Source: Methylocystis suflitae (GTDB taxonomy: Bacteria > Pseudomonadota > Alphaproteobacteria > Rhizobiales > Beijerinckiaceae). Taken from it: DNA of 35,797 nucleotides. The stretch is taken from NCBI RefSeq assembly GCF_024448135.1, contig NZ_JAMRYX010000166.1, positions 1 through 35,797 on the forward strand, in the 5' to 3' direction. A program made the position numbers and the translations under genes. Shown piece after piece: positions 9,031 through 17,030 of the stretch (its first letter is position 1; each line of letters opens with the position of its first letter). The notes beneath the pieces were generated by a model. The model did no database searches. It saw nothing but the letters and a program-made list of their open reading frames with translations, and was not told where the DNA came from.

Positions 9031-12000
9031 TCACGCAGACGCAGCGGCGTTTCCGTCGATGCGCCCCTGCAGACCATTGGGCAGGCGCGGATTGGACAGA
9101 ATATAGCGCCCGCGCTCGCGCACCATTTTGGTCACCGCCGCGAAATCGAGCTTGCCGGAGCCCAGAAGCGGCACATGCTCGACGAGCATGATTTCCGCCG
9201 GAATCATCAGGTCCGACGCGCCCTTGGATTTGGCGTAGGCTTGGAAATCGGCGCGCGTCGCGTCCTTGCGCTGCGTAACGAGAATGATTCTCTCGCCTTT
9301 GCGCGGATCGATCTCGGTCGCCGCCGCCGACAGCGCGTCGGGCCAAAGTTCCGACGCGAGTTGTTCAATCGCCGCGAGCGACACCATCTCGCCGCCGACC
9401 TTGGCGAAGCGCTTGGCGCGACCCTTGATCGTCACATAGCCCTGCGCGTCGATCGTGACGATATCGCCCGTGTCGTGCCAGCCGTTCTCCGGCGGCTGCA
9501 CCACTCCGGGCTTATCGATCTTGAGATAGCCCATCATCACGTTCGGCCCGCGCACCAGGAGCCTTCCGCCGTCCTCCACGCCTGGAACCGGTTCGAGCCG
9601 ATGTTCCACGCCCGGCATCAGCCGTCCGACGGAGCCGAATCTGTTGAACATCGGCGTGTTGAGCGCGAGGACCGGCGACGCTTCCGTCACCCCATAGCCT
9701 TCAAGGATGCGGACGCCGAACTTCTCCATCCAGAGATCGCGCGTCGATTGCTTCACCGGCTCGGCGCCGGCGACCACATAACGGATCGACCGGAAGTCAT
9801 AAGCGTGCGCCGGGCGCGCGTAACCGGCGAGAAAAGTGTCCGTCCCGAAAAGAATCGTGGCGTTTGAGCCGTAAACGAGCTCCGGCACGATGCGATAGTG
9901 CAAGGGCGAGGGATAAAGATAGATCGGAACGCCGGAGGTCAGCGGCAGCGTGAAGCCGACCGTCAGTCCGAAGGAATGGAACATCGGCAGGACGTTGAAG
10001 ACCTTGTCCGTGCGTCCGAAGTCGATGCGCGCGGCGGCCTGCGCCGCATTGGCGAGCATGTTTCGATGCGACAAGGCGACGCCCTTCGGCGCGCCTTCCG
10101 AACCCGAGGTGAATAGTATCGCCGCCATCTCCTCGGCCTGGCGCGGGGCGACGGGCTTGCGGAACCGCCTGAAGGCGTCGAGCTTGTCGGCGAAGGAGAC
10201 CTGCGCGCGGATATCTTCAAGATAGACGAGCGCAACTTTCTCTTCGAGCGCAGCGACGAGCTTTTCGAGCTTGGCTTTCTCGATGAAGCCGCGCGACGTC
10301 AAAATCGTCCGCGCCTGTGCCGCCTCGCAGCCCGCCAGAATATTGGCGGCGCCAGCGGTGAAATTGATCATCGCCGGCGCGCGGCCGGCCGAAATGACCG
10401 CGAGGAACGCTATTCCCGCGCCATTGGCGTTCGGCAGCATCAGTCCGATCGCGTCGCCCGGCCTCCCAATGCGCGCGATCTTGCCGGCGAGTGCGCGCGT
10501 CCCGATCAGCAGCCTGCGATAGCTGAGCTTGCCGGCGATCGGGTCTTCGAGAGCGACGCGCGACAGCCCGTGCGCACGCGCAGCTTCAACGACGGCGTCG
10601 AACAACGTGCGATCGACGTTTGTGGCGCGAAAGACGAGATCCGACATGATCTGATAGAGCGCCGCGCCGGCCGCCATCCGCCGCGCCTTGCCTTTCAGCG
10701 CGTCATCGACCGTCAGGCGGATAGGTTCGAGCACGGTGAGCGTGAATTTCGGAAACCAGCGCCGGCGCGCCTGTTCGCGGGTCAGCCGCGAGAACATTGT
10801 CGCCTCGGCGCCGTCGATGTGCACCGGGACGACCATCGCGCCGGATTTCTCCGCGATCAGCCCCGCCCCGTCATAGACCTTCATCAGACTGCCGGTGACC
10901 GTCAGCCGGCCTTCCGGGAAGATGACAAGCGGGTTCCCGTCCTTGACCGCATTGATGAGCGCGCGCGCGCCAAGCGGATTGGCTGGATCGAGCGGGATCA
11001 CGCGCATGAATTTCAAAAACGGCTTCGCCCACCATGTCTTCGAGATCGCGCGGTCAACGGCGAAGACCGGCTGCTTTGGCATGACGGCGAAAATCGCCGC
11101 GGCGTCGAGAAAGCTCACATGGTTGAGCGCGACAATCGGATTGGGGCCCGCCTTCTCGAAATTTTCCAGTCCCTTCGCCTCGAGACGGTAGAAGGCGCGA
11201 AAATAGATCGAGAGCAGATCCTGCAAAGGCGACGCGACGACCGCCTTGACGATCCAGATCGAGGCGACGAGCGAGACGACGGCGAGGCCAATCAGCAGCG
11301 CAGCGAAAGAGACGCCCAAGCTCTGCAAACCCGCCACCCCGACGCCGCCGAGCGCCATGAAGGCGGCGTTCTGCACATTCACCGCGGCGATGGTGCGGGC
11401 GCGCTGCTGAGGCGCGCTCTGCACCTGAATGGCGGCGAAGGACGGAACGATCATCAGGCCGCCGGCGACCGCGAGCAGTGAAAGATCGATCGCGGCGCGC
11501 CACGCGAGCGGTTGAGCGAAATAGGCCTCCGGCGACAGCGCCGTCGCGGCATCTGGCGCATTCGAAAGGAGCAGCGCGAGGCCGAGGTCCGCCGACCCAA
11601 AAGCGACAAGCGCCGCGCCGACGGCGCACGGCAGCAGCACGATCTTGCCCTTGAGCAGGAAGGCGGCGAGCCCCGATCCGATAGCGATGCCGACGGCGAA
11701 CAGCGCCAGATGAATGCTGACGAGAATCTCCGCGCCATGCAGCGTCTGAGTGATGAGCGAGGGCGTCAACGACATGGCGATGGAGCCGAACAGCCAGAAG
11801 AGGCTCGTCACCACGGCAAGCCGCCGCAGTTCTGGTTGACCGCGCAGATGCCGCAGCAATTTGAAGGTTGAGCGGAAGACATTGGCGTCGATCGCGAGAT
11901 TGGGATCGCCGCGCCCCGTGGGGGGAATGAGCCACGCCGCGCCAAGCGCCAGGACCGCGACGCCCATGACTCCCGCGGCGAGGATCACCCCGTCGCCGAC

Positions 12001-12489
12001 ATGCAACGCCATGCCGCCGGCGACCGTGCCGCTGAGAATTGCGAAAAAGGTCGCGCTCTCGACGAGCGCATTGCCCGCCGGAAGTTCCTCGCGCGTCAGA
12101 TGGTCGGGCAAGATGCCGTATTTGACGGGACCGAACAGCGCGCCGGTGACGCCAAAGAGAATGAGCGCGCCAAAGAGCGTGGGGATATTGGCGAACAGAA
12201 AGCCGGTCGCGGACAATGCTGCGACGGCGATCTCCGCGACGCTGATCCAGCGCACGACGCGCGCCTTGTCATATTTATCGGCCATCTCGCCGCCGATCGC
12301 CGACAGAAGAAAAAACGGCGCGATGAAGGCCGCGCCGGCGAGCGTGACAAGCGACGCGCCGGTCTCTGCCACGTGCGCCAGGATCAGGAGCACTAGAGCG
12401 TTCTTCAAGAAGTTGTCGTTGAAGGCCGCGAAGAACTGACGCCAAAACAATGGCGCGAAACGCCGCGAAGCGAGAAGCGAATGCGTCAT
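9031..12489 (-). CDS. aas: Trifunctional lysophospholipid flippase / acyltransferase / acyl-ACP synthetase fusion (LplT-Aas type)
   Basis: Three activities of phospholipid repair lie in one 1152-residue inner-membrane protein. An N-terminal MFS domain (about 1-400) resembles LplT, which flips lysophospholipids inward. A PlsC-like acyltransferase follows (about 430-640) with the catalytic 'NHVSFLD' (HX4D) and 'FPEGRLT' motifs. An AMP-binding acyl-ACP/CoA synthetase completes it (about 650-1140), with 'LFTSGSEGAPKGVALSHRN' and 'GYGVTEASP'. In E. coli LplT and Aas are separate proteins. The start at 12489 (MTHSLLASRRFAPLFW) is preferred over 12564 because GGAAG lies seven bases upstream and the family begins there. 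It diverges from a TetR gene, with two palindromic operators between, so repression by that regulator is likely. Confidence 0.9.
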   Translation of the reverse strand: MTHSLLASRRFAPLFWRQFFAAFNDNFLKNALVLLILAHVAETGASLVTLAGAAFIAPFFLLSAIGGEMADKYDKARVVRWISVAEIAVAALSATGFLFANIPTLFGALILFGVTGALFGPVKYGILPDHLTREELPAGNALVESATFFAILSGTVAGGMALHVGDGVILAAGVMGVAVLALGAAWLIPPTGRGDPNLAIDANVFRSTFKLLRHLRGQPELRRLAVVTSLFWLFGSIAMSLTPSLITQTLHGAEILVSIHLALFAVGIAIGSGLAAFLLKGKIVLLPCAVGAALVAFGSADLGLALLLSNAPDAATALSPEAYFAQPLAWRAAIDLSLLAVAGGLMIVPSFAAIQVQSAPQQRARTIAAVNVQNAAFMALGGVGVAGLQSLGVSFAALLIGLAVVSLVASIWIVKAVVASPLQDLLSIYFRAFYRLEAKGLENFEKAGPNPIVALNHVSFLDAAAIFAVMPKQPVFAVDRAISKTWWAKPFLKFMRVIPLDPANPLGARALINAVKDGNPLVIFPEGRLTVTGSLMKVYDGAGLIAEKSGAMVVPVHIDGAEATMFSRLTREQARRRWFPKFTLTVLEPIRLTVDDALKGKARRMAAGAALYQIMSDLVFRATNVDRTLFDAVVEAARAHGLSRVALEDPIAGKLSYRRLLIGTRALAGKIARIGRPGDAIGLMLPNANGAGIAFLAVISAGRAPAMINFTAGAANILAGCEAAQARTILTSRGFIEKAKLEKLVAALEEKVALVYLEDIRAQVSFADKLDAFRRFRKPVAPRQAEEMAAILFTSGSEGAPKGVALSHRNMLANAAQAAARIDFGRTDKVFNVLPMFHSFGLTVGFTLPLTSGVPIYLYPSPLHYRIVPELVYGSNATILFGTDTFLAGYARPAHAYDFRSIRYVVAGAEPVKQSTRDLWMEKFGVRILEGYGVTEASPVLALNTPMFNRFGSVGRLMPGVEHRLEPVPGVEDGGRLLVRGPNVMMGYLKIDKPGVVQPPENGWHDTGDIVTIDAQGYVTIKGRAKRFAKVGGEMVSLAAIEQLASELWPDALSAAATEIDPRKGERIILVTQRKDATRADFQAYAKSKGASDLMIPAEIMLVEHVPLLGSGKLDFAAVTKMVRERGRYILSNPRLPNGLQGRIDGNAAASA

Positions 12490-12602
12490 ATCGAAGCTTC
12501 CGGGAGATGCGTCGTGACTTTCGCCGATGACCCTTAAGGATCGGTCAAGTCGGGCGCGTTGCAATGGGCGTTGCGATCGGGTTGATGGTCAGCCTTTCGC
12601 CA

Positions 12603-12615
12603 TGAACTGTGTTCA
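12603..12615. promoter_or_regulatory. TetR-type operator 1
   Basis: TGAAC-TGT-GTTCA: perfect 5-bp arms around three bases. It shares both half-sites with operator 2. It lies between the divergent acyltransferase fusion gene and the TetR gene. Confidence 0.5.
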
Positions 12616-12657
12616 ATATGGAGACTGCAGCGCTTTTGCTCTGCCGTCAATAGAAAA

Positions 12658-12672
12658 ATGAACGACGTTCAT
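12658..12672. promoter_or_regulatory. TetR-type operator 2
   Basis: ATGAACGACGTTCAT: a perfect 7-bp palindrome around one central base. It ends 20 bp before the TetR start codon, where it could block the regulator's own expression. It has the same TGAAC-N3-GTTCA core as operator 1, about 56 bp away. Confidence 0.55.
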
Positions 12673-12692
12673 AACGAATTGGGAGACGCTCC

Positions 12693-13319
12693 TTGAACGA
12701 GAAGAACGCCGACGCGGGAGCCGACCGCCGGACGCAATTGCGTGACCGGCTTATCGACATCGCGCAGGAGACGGTGGCGACGCAGGGTCTCGCCGGACTT
12801 AAGGCGCGCGATCTCGCCGCCGCGGCCGGTTGCGCGCTCGGCGCGATCTATACCGCTTTTCATGACCTCGACGAGCTGATCCTGCGGGTCAATGCGCGCA
12901 CCCTGGCGCGTCTGGAGGCCGCGCTCGACGCAGCGTTCGTGGACGCAGAGGCGGAGCTGGCGCTGGAAGCCATGGCGCGCGCCTATCTGAGCTTCGCGAG
13001 AAAAGACGAGCCGAGCTGGCGCGCGCTGTTCGAGCACCGATTGCCCCCTGGCGCGCCCGTGCCGGCCTGGTATGCGGATGCGCGCAACCGCCTGTTCAGT
13101 CGGTTGGACGCGCCGCTTGCGCAACTGCTGCCGGGCAGGGACGCGACGGCGCGCGCCGCGCTCGCGCGCACGCTGTTTTCGGCCGTGCACGGAGTCGTGG
13201 CGCTGGGGCTCGAGGAGAAGATTGCTGAGACCCCGCCAAAATTACTGGATGAGCAGCTCAGCGTGCTGATACGGCTTCTCGCGGCGGGACTGATGATGGA
13301 GTCGGCCCGCTTGATTTGA
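12693..13319 (+). CDS. TetR-family transcriptional regulator
   Basis: A 208-residue regulator with an N-terminal helix-turn-helix (about residues 18-65, 'LKARDLAAAAGCALGAIYTAFHD') and a helical ligand-binding part with a tetracyclin-repressor-like C-terminal domain. It starts with TTG at 12693; GGGAG lies seven bases upstream. Two matching palindromes precede it, and the divergent gene handles acyl chains of membrane lipids, so a fatty acid or acyl-CoA ligand is a reasonable inference, but not shown. The TauE-type gene begins 25 bp downstream on the same strand and is probably co-transcribed. Confidence 0.9.
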   Translation: MNEKNADAGADRRTQLRDRLIDIAQETVATQGLAGLKARDLAAAAGCALGAIYTAFHDLDELILRVNARTLARLEAALDAAFVDAEAELALEAMARAYLSFARKDEPSWRALFEHRLPPGAPVPAWYADARNRLFSRLDAPLAQLLPGRDATARAALARTLFSAVHGVVALGLEEKIAETPPKLLDEQLSVLIRLLAAGLMMESARLI

Positions 13320-13344
13320 GCCGCGCGAACTGACATAGGCGCGC

Positions 13345-14085
13345 ATGACCTACATTCTGCTGTTCGCTGTAGCGACCTGGGCGGGCGCGCAGAATGCGCT
13401 TGCCGGCGGCGGCTCCTTCCTCACGCTTCCCACCCTGATGTTCACAGGCATGGACGCGCTGGCCGCCAATATCACGTCATGCGCGGCGCTGTTTCCGGCG
13501 CAGGTCGCGACCGGCTGGACCGGCCGCAAGCACGCCAGGGGCGCCAATGGGCTTTCGCTCCGCACGCTGTTCGTGATCAGCATCGTCGGCGGCGCCGTCG
13601 GCGCGGCGGTGTTGCTTGGCACGCCGCGCGGTCTCTTCGCGCGTCTCGTGCCATGGCTCGTGCTGTTTGCGACCGTGGTCTTCGCCTGGGGCAGTTTCTT
13701 TCGCAAATCAGGCGACACGCATGGGCACCTGAGCGCGCCCGGCGCGGGGCTCGCGCAATTTCTGATTTCGGTTTACGGCGGCTATTTCGGCGGCGGCATC
13801 GGCTTCCTCATGGTCGCCGCGCTGACCATGGCCGGACAGGGCGTGCGCGTCGCCAGCGCCACCAAAAATGTTCTGGCTGGCGTCATGAACGCCTCCGCCG
13901 TCGCGATCTTCCTGTTCTCGCCGGATCTGCACTGGCCACAGGCGCTGGTGACGAGCGCGGGCGCGACGATCGGCGGCGTCGCCGGCGCCCGCCTGATCCA
14001 TCACATCGACGAAAAAATCCTGCGCATCTTCATCATCGTGGTCGGCGCGGCGCTGACCGTCGGCCTCTTCCTCAGAGCGCCATAA
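13345..14085 (+). CDS. TauE/SafE-family (TSUP) membrane permease
   Basis: A 246-residue inner-membrane protein of the TSUP family, whose members export sulfite or organosulfur anions. The duplicated family pattern is visible: 'AGGGSFLTLPTLMF' in the first half and 'GGYFGGGIGFLMVAAL' in the second. About eight hydrophobic segments are predicted, and the length is normal for the family. It follows the TetR gene by 25 bp, so it may belong to the same regulated unit; any link to lipid repair is unclear. It is convergent with ccmG, separated by only 18 bp. The substrate cannot be told from the sequence. Confidence 0.88.
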   Translation: MTYILLFAVATWAGAQNALAGGGSFLTLPTLMFTGMDALAANITSCAALFPAQVATGWTGRKHARGANGLSLRTLFVISIVGGAVGAAVLLGTPRGLFARLVPWLVLFATVVFAWGSFFRKSGDTHGHLSAPGAGLAQFLISVYGGYFGGGIGFLMVAALTMAGQGVRVASATKNVLAGVMNASAVAIFLFSPDLHWPQALVTSAGATIGGVAGARLIHHIDEKILRIFIIVVGAALTVGLFLRAP

Positions 14086-14103
14086 TCCGCGCGCGCTAAG
14101 CGT

Positions 14104-14700
14104 TCAGCGCGTCATGGCCGCCCCGCCCGCCATCGCCTTTTCGATTTCGGGAATGAGCGTCGTCGCGATGGCCGAAGGCGTCAGCGGTCCGACAAATTTA
14201 TAGGCGATGGTTCCGTCGCCCCTGATCACGAACGTCTCCGGCACGCCATAAACGCCGAAGTCGATCGCCGTGCGGCCGGCAGGATCGACGCCGACGCGCG
14301 CGAAAGGATTGCCGCCCTCCTCAAGGAAGCCTAACGCCTTGGCGGTCTCATCCTTGTAGGAAAGCCCATAGAGCTCGACGCCCTTGGCCTTGAGCGCTTG
14401 ATCGCCGGCGATCGCCATAAGCGCCGAATGCTCCTGTCGGCAGGGTCCGCACCAGCTGGCGAAGACATTGACGAGGCTCACGTGACCCTTGCGCAAATCT
14501 CCGGTCGAGAGACCGGGAACGCCGGCCAGTCCTTCAAGCGCCGGCAGATCGAATTCCGGCGCGGGCTTGCCGATCAGCGCCGAGGGGATGCGCGACGCGT
14601 CGCCGGAGAAGAGCCGCACAAGGAAGACCAGCGCCAGCAGCGCGAAGAGCGCGAGCGGCAGAAAGCGCAGCGCCGAGCGCGGCGCGACAGCGTCGCTCAC
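14104..14700 (-). CDS. ccmG: CcmG/DsbE thiol:disulfide oxidoreductase for cytochrome c maturation
   Basis: A membrane-anchored periplasmic thioredoxin-like protein that keeps apocytochrome haem-binding cysteines (or CcmH) reduced. One N-terminal membrane anchor (about residues 11-31) is followed by a thioredoxin fold. The active site WCGPC has cysteines at 84 and 87, and the cis-proline loop 'YGVPETFVI' is present. Its 198 residues are normal for the family. The start is GTG at 14700, overlapping the ccmD stop codon (GTGA), which suggests translational coupling. It is the last gene of the long minus-strand run. Confidence 0.93.
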   Translation of the reverse strand: MSDAVAPRSALRFLPLALFALLALVFLVRLFSGDASRIPSALIGKPAPEFDLPALEGLAGVPGLSTGDLRKGHVSLVNVFASWCGPCRQEHSALMAIAGDQALKAKGVELYGLSYKDETAKALGFLEEGGNPFARVGVDPAGRTAIDFGVYGVPETFVIRGDGTIAYKFVGPLTPSAIATTLIPEIEKAMAGGAAMTR

Positions 14701-14855
14701 GCGCCCTCTCCATCATCGCGCGCGCCCGCCGCGCCAAAGCGCGCCAGCGCCGCGCGCAGGCGGCGATAGTCGAGGACGATGCGCAAGGTCACGACGCCAA
14801 GCGTTGCGGCCGTCACGCCATAGGCGGCGGCGATATAGAACCAGTGGCCGCTCAT
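14697..14855 (-). CDS. ccmD: CcmD, small haem exporter subunit
   Basis: A 52-residue membrane protein starting MSGHWFYIAAAYGVTAATLG, with one transmembrane helix (about 6-26) followed by a basic segment 'LDYRRLRAAL'. This is the classic CcmD pattern. CcmD helps release haem-loaded CcmE from the CcmABC complex. Its ATG overlaps the ccmC stop (ATGA), and its TGA overlaps the GTG of ccmG, so the three genes are tightly coupled. The gene is very short and easily missed; identification rests on pattern plus position between ccmC and ccmG. Confidence 0.88.
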   Translation of the reverse strand: MSGHWFYIAAAYGVTAATLGVVTLRIVLDYRRLRAALARFGAAGARDDGEGA

Positions 14856-15616
14856 TCCGCCGCCTCCATGCTCTCATTGCCGGCGATTTCGCCGGCGCGG
14901 ACGGCTTGCATCGAGAGGCGCGCGAGACGCCGGCGCAGGATTTCGTTGCGGATCGCCATGATATGCAGCGTCAAAAACAGCAGCGTCGCGGCGAGCGCCA
15001 TGACGATGAGCGGCCACAGCATCGATCCGGAGATCGCCGGTCCGTCAATGCGAAACACCGAGGCCGGTTGGTGCAAAGTGTTCCACCAATCGACCGAATA
15101 TTTGATGATCGGGATGTCGATGGCGCCGACGAGCGTCATGATCGCCGCGATGCGCGCGCCGCGCGGCGTGTCGTCCATCGTCTGCCTGACGGCGATGAGA
15201 CCAAGATAGAGAAGAAAAAGAACCAGCATCGAGGTGAGGCGCGCGTCCCACACCCAGAACGTCCCCCACATCGGCTTGCCCCAAAGCGAGCCGGTGACGA
15301 GGCAGATGAAGGTGAAGGCGGCGCCGAGATTGGCGGCGGTTTTCTGCGCTGCGTCGGCGAGGGGATGACGCCACACCAGAACGCCGAGCGACGCCGAGGT
15401 CATCACGACATAGGCGAAGATGGCCAGCCAGGCGGACGGTACATGGATGTACATGATCCGGACGGTTTCGCCCTGCTGATAATCGGGCGGCGCCGTGAAG
15501 GCGCCGTAGAGCCCGATCGTCAGCAGAAGCGCCGTGGCGCCCGAAAGCCATGGCAACGCGCGTTCTGCAAAACGCAGAAAGCGCGTTGGATTAGCGTAAG
15601 TGGACAGAAAGCTCAT
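14852..15616 (-). CDS. ccmC: CcmC, haem-handling membrane protein of cytochrome c maturation
   Basis: A 254-residue inner-membrane protein with six transmembrane segments that passes haem to CcmE. The tryptophan-rich signature WGTFWVWD is at residues 117-124. The two conserved periplasmic histidines lie at 58 ('YIHVPSAW') and 182 ('TLHQPASV'), close to H60 and H184 of E. coli CcmC. ccmA and ccmB, often directly upstream, are absent; the preceding gene is ctpA, 49 bp away on the same strand. The rest of the maturation system (ccmA, B, E, F, H) must lie outside this window. Confidence 0.95.
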   Translation of the reverse strand: MSFLSTYANPTRFLRFAERALPWLSGATALLLTIGLYGAFTAPPDYQQGETVRIMYIHVPSAWLAIFAYVVMTSASLGVLVWRHPLADAAQKTAANLGAAFTFICLVTGSLWGKPMWGTFWVWDARLTSMLVLFLLYLGLIAVRQTMDDTPRGARIAAIMTLVGAIDIPIIKYSVDWWNTLHQPASVFRIDGPAISGSMLWPLIVMALAATLLFLTLHIMAIRNEILRRRLARLSMQAVRAGEIAGNESMEAAE

Positions 15617-15665
15617 CGATCGCCGGCAACTCCCGCCGACCGTCTAAGCCGCACGGCCATCAGCG

Positions 15666-17030
15666 TCAATTGGCGGTCTTGGACGGCGGCTTGGTCGTGT
15701 CCTTGGCGACCTCCTTGGTCTGGTCGGCGAGAATTTGCGCTCTCGGCTTGCCGTGCAGAAGCTCGACCGCGGCGTTGAGCTGCTTGTCCTTCGCCTCATC
15801 CGGCGGGACATAGGCCTGCGAACCGGTCTTTTCCTCGTCGCCAGTCTTGAGATGGCCCTTGAGCGACGCTTCGCCCTTGGTGTCGTCCTTGCCCTTGAGC
15901 TCGTCCGGCACGTCCTGCAGGATGATCATGTCGGGATCGATGCCCTTAGCCTGGATCGTGCGGCCGGACGGCGTGTAATAGCGCGCCGTCGTCAGCCGCA
16001 GCGCGCCGCTGGAGCCGCCCAGCGGGATAATCGTCTGCACCGAGCCCTTGCCGAACGAGCGCGTCCCGATCAGCGTCGCGCGCTTGTGATCCTGCAAAGC
16101 GCCGGCGACGATTTCGGACGCCGAAGCCGAACCGCCGTTGATCAGCACGACGACAGGCTTGCCCTTCGACAGATCGCCGGAGCCGCGGGCGTTGTAGCGC
16201 TGGGTTTCATCGGCGTTGCGGCCGCGCGTCGACACGATCTCGCCCTTGTCGATGAAGGAATTGACGACCTGGATGGACTGATCCAGCAAGCCGCCCGGAT
16301 TGTTGCGCAGATCGAGGATGTAGCCTTTGAACTTGTCCGCCGGGATCTCCTGCTGCGCCTTGGCCATGGCGTTGCGCAGGCCCTCCGCCGTCTCCTCGTT
16401 GAACTGCGAAATACGGACATAGGCGATGTCGTCGCCCTGTTTACGCGAGCGCACGGATTTGATGTGGATCTCGGCGCGGACCAGTTTGACCTCGACCTTG
16501 TCCTTGTTCTTGCCGCGGAACAGCGTCAGCTTGACAGGCGTGTTGATCGCGCCGCGCATTTTGTCGACGGCCTGATTGAGGGTCATGCCCTGCACGGTCT
16601 CGTCGTCGATGGCGCCGATCAGGTCGCCGGACATGATCCCGGCGCGGGACGCGGGCGTGTCGTCGATCGGCGTGACGACCTTCACGAGTCCGTCTTCCTG
16701 GGTGACCTCGATGCCGAGGCCCCCAAACTTGCCTTCGGTCTGAGTCCGCATGTCCTTGAAGGCCTTAGCGTCAAGGTAGCTCGAATGCGGGTCGAGCGAG
16801 GTCAGCATGCCATTGATGGCGTTTTCGACGAGCTTCTGCTCATCGGGCTTCTCGACATAGTCGGCGCGCACCTTGTCGAACACGTCGCCAAAAAGGCTGA
16901 GATTCTTATAAGTGTCGGCGGAAGCGGCTTGAGCGGGAGCGCCGATGACGGCGCGCGCCTGCTGGCCGAGCGTGGCGCATCCCGCTCCAATAGCAATTCC
17001 TGTGGCGATAAGGGCTGTTTTGCGAATCAT
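15666..17030 (-). CDS. ctpA: CtpA, S41-family carboxy-terminal processing protease
   Basis: An exported serine protease that trims periplasmic or envelope proteins, often regulating murein hydrolases. An N-terminal signal or anchor (MIRKTALIATGIAIGAG) is followed by a helical region, a PDZ domain (about 98-182, 'GGLGIEVTQEDG') and the S41 catalytic domain. The Ser-Lys dyad fits S303 in 'GGSASASEI' and K328 in 'SFGKGSVQT', spaced 25 apart as in E. coli Prc. The tail (about 375-454) is charged and low-complexity. The ATG at 17030 overlaps the envC stop codon by four bases and has GGAAGG upstream; an ATG at 17066 in frame is less likely. The EnvC-CtpA pairing is typical of alphaproteobacteria. 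Confidence 0.95.
   Translation of the reverse strand: MIRKTALIATGIAIGAGCATLGQQARAVIGAPAQAASADTYKNLSLFGDVFDKVRADYVEKPDEQKLVENAINGMLTSLDPHSSYLDAKAFKDMRTQTEGKFGGLGIEVTQEDGLVKVVTPIDDTPASRAGIMSGDLIGAIDDETVQGMTLNQAVDKMRGAINTPVKLTLFRGKNKDKVEVKLVRAEIHIKSVRSRKQGDDIAYVRISQFNEETAEGLRNAMAKAQQEIPADKFKGYILDLRNNPGGLLDQSIQVVNSFIDKGEIVSTRGRNADETQRYNARGSGDLSKGKPVVVLINGGSASASEIVAGALQDHKRATLIGTRSFGKGSVQTIIPLGGSSGALRLTTARYYTPSGRTIQAKGIDPDMIILQDVPDELKGKDDTKGEASLKGHLKTGDEEKTGSQAYVPPDEAKDKQLNAAVELLHGKPRAQILADQTKEVAKDTTKPPSKTAN

Noticed and set aside
9585-9612. GGTTCGAGCC-like stretch resembling a tRNA T-arm
   Set aside because: Lies inside the acyl-ACP synthetase coding sequence, and no cloverleaf can be built around it.
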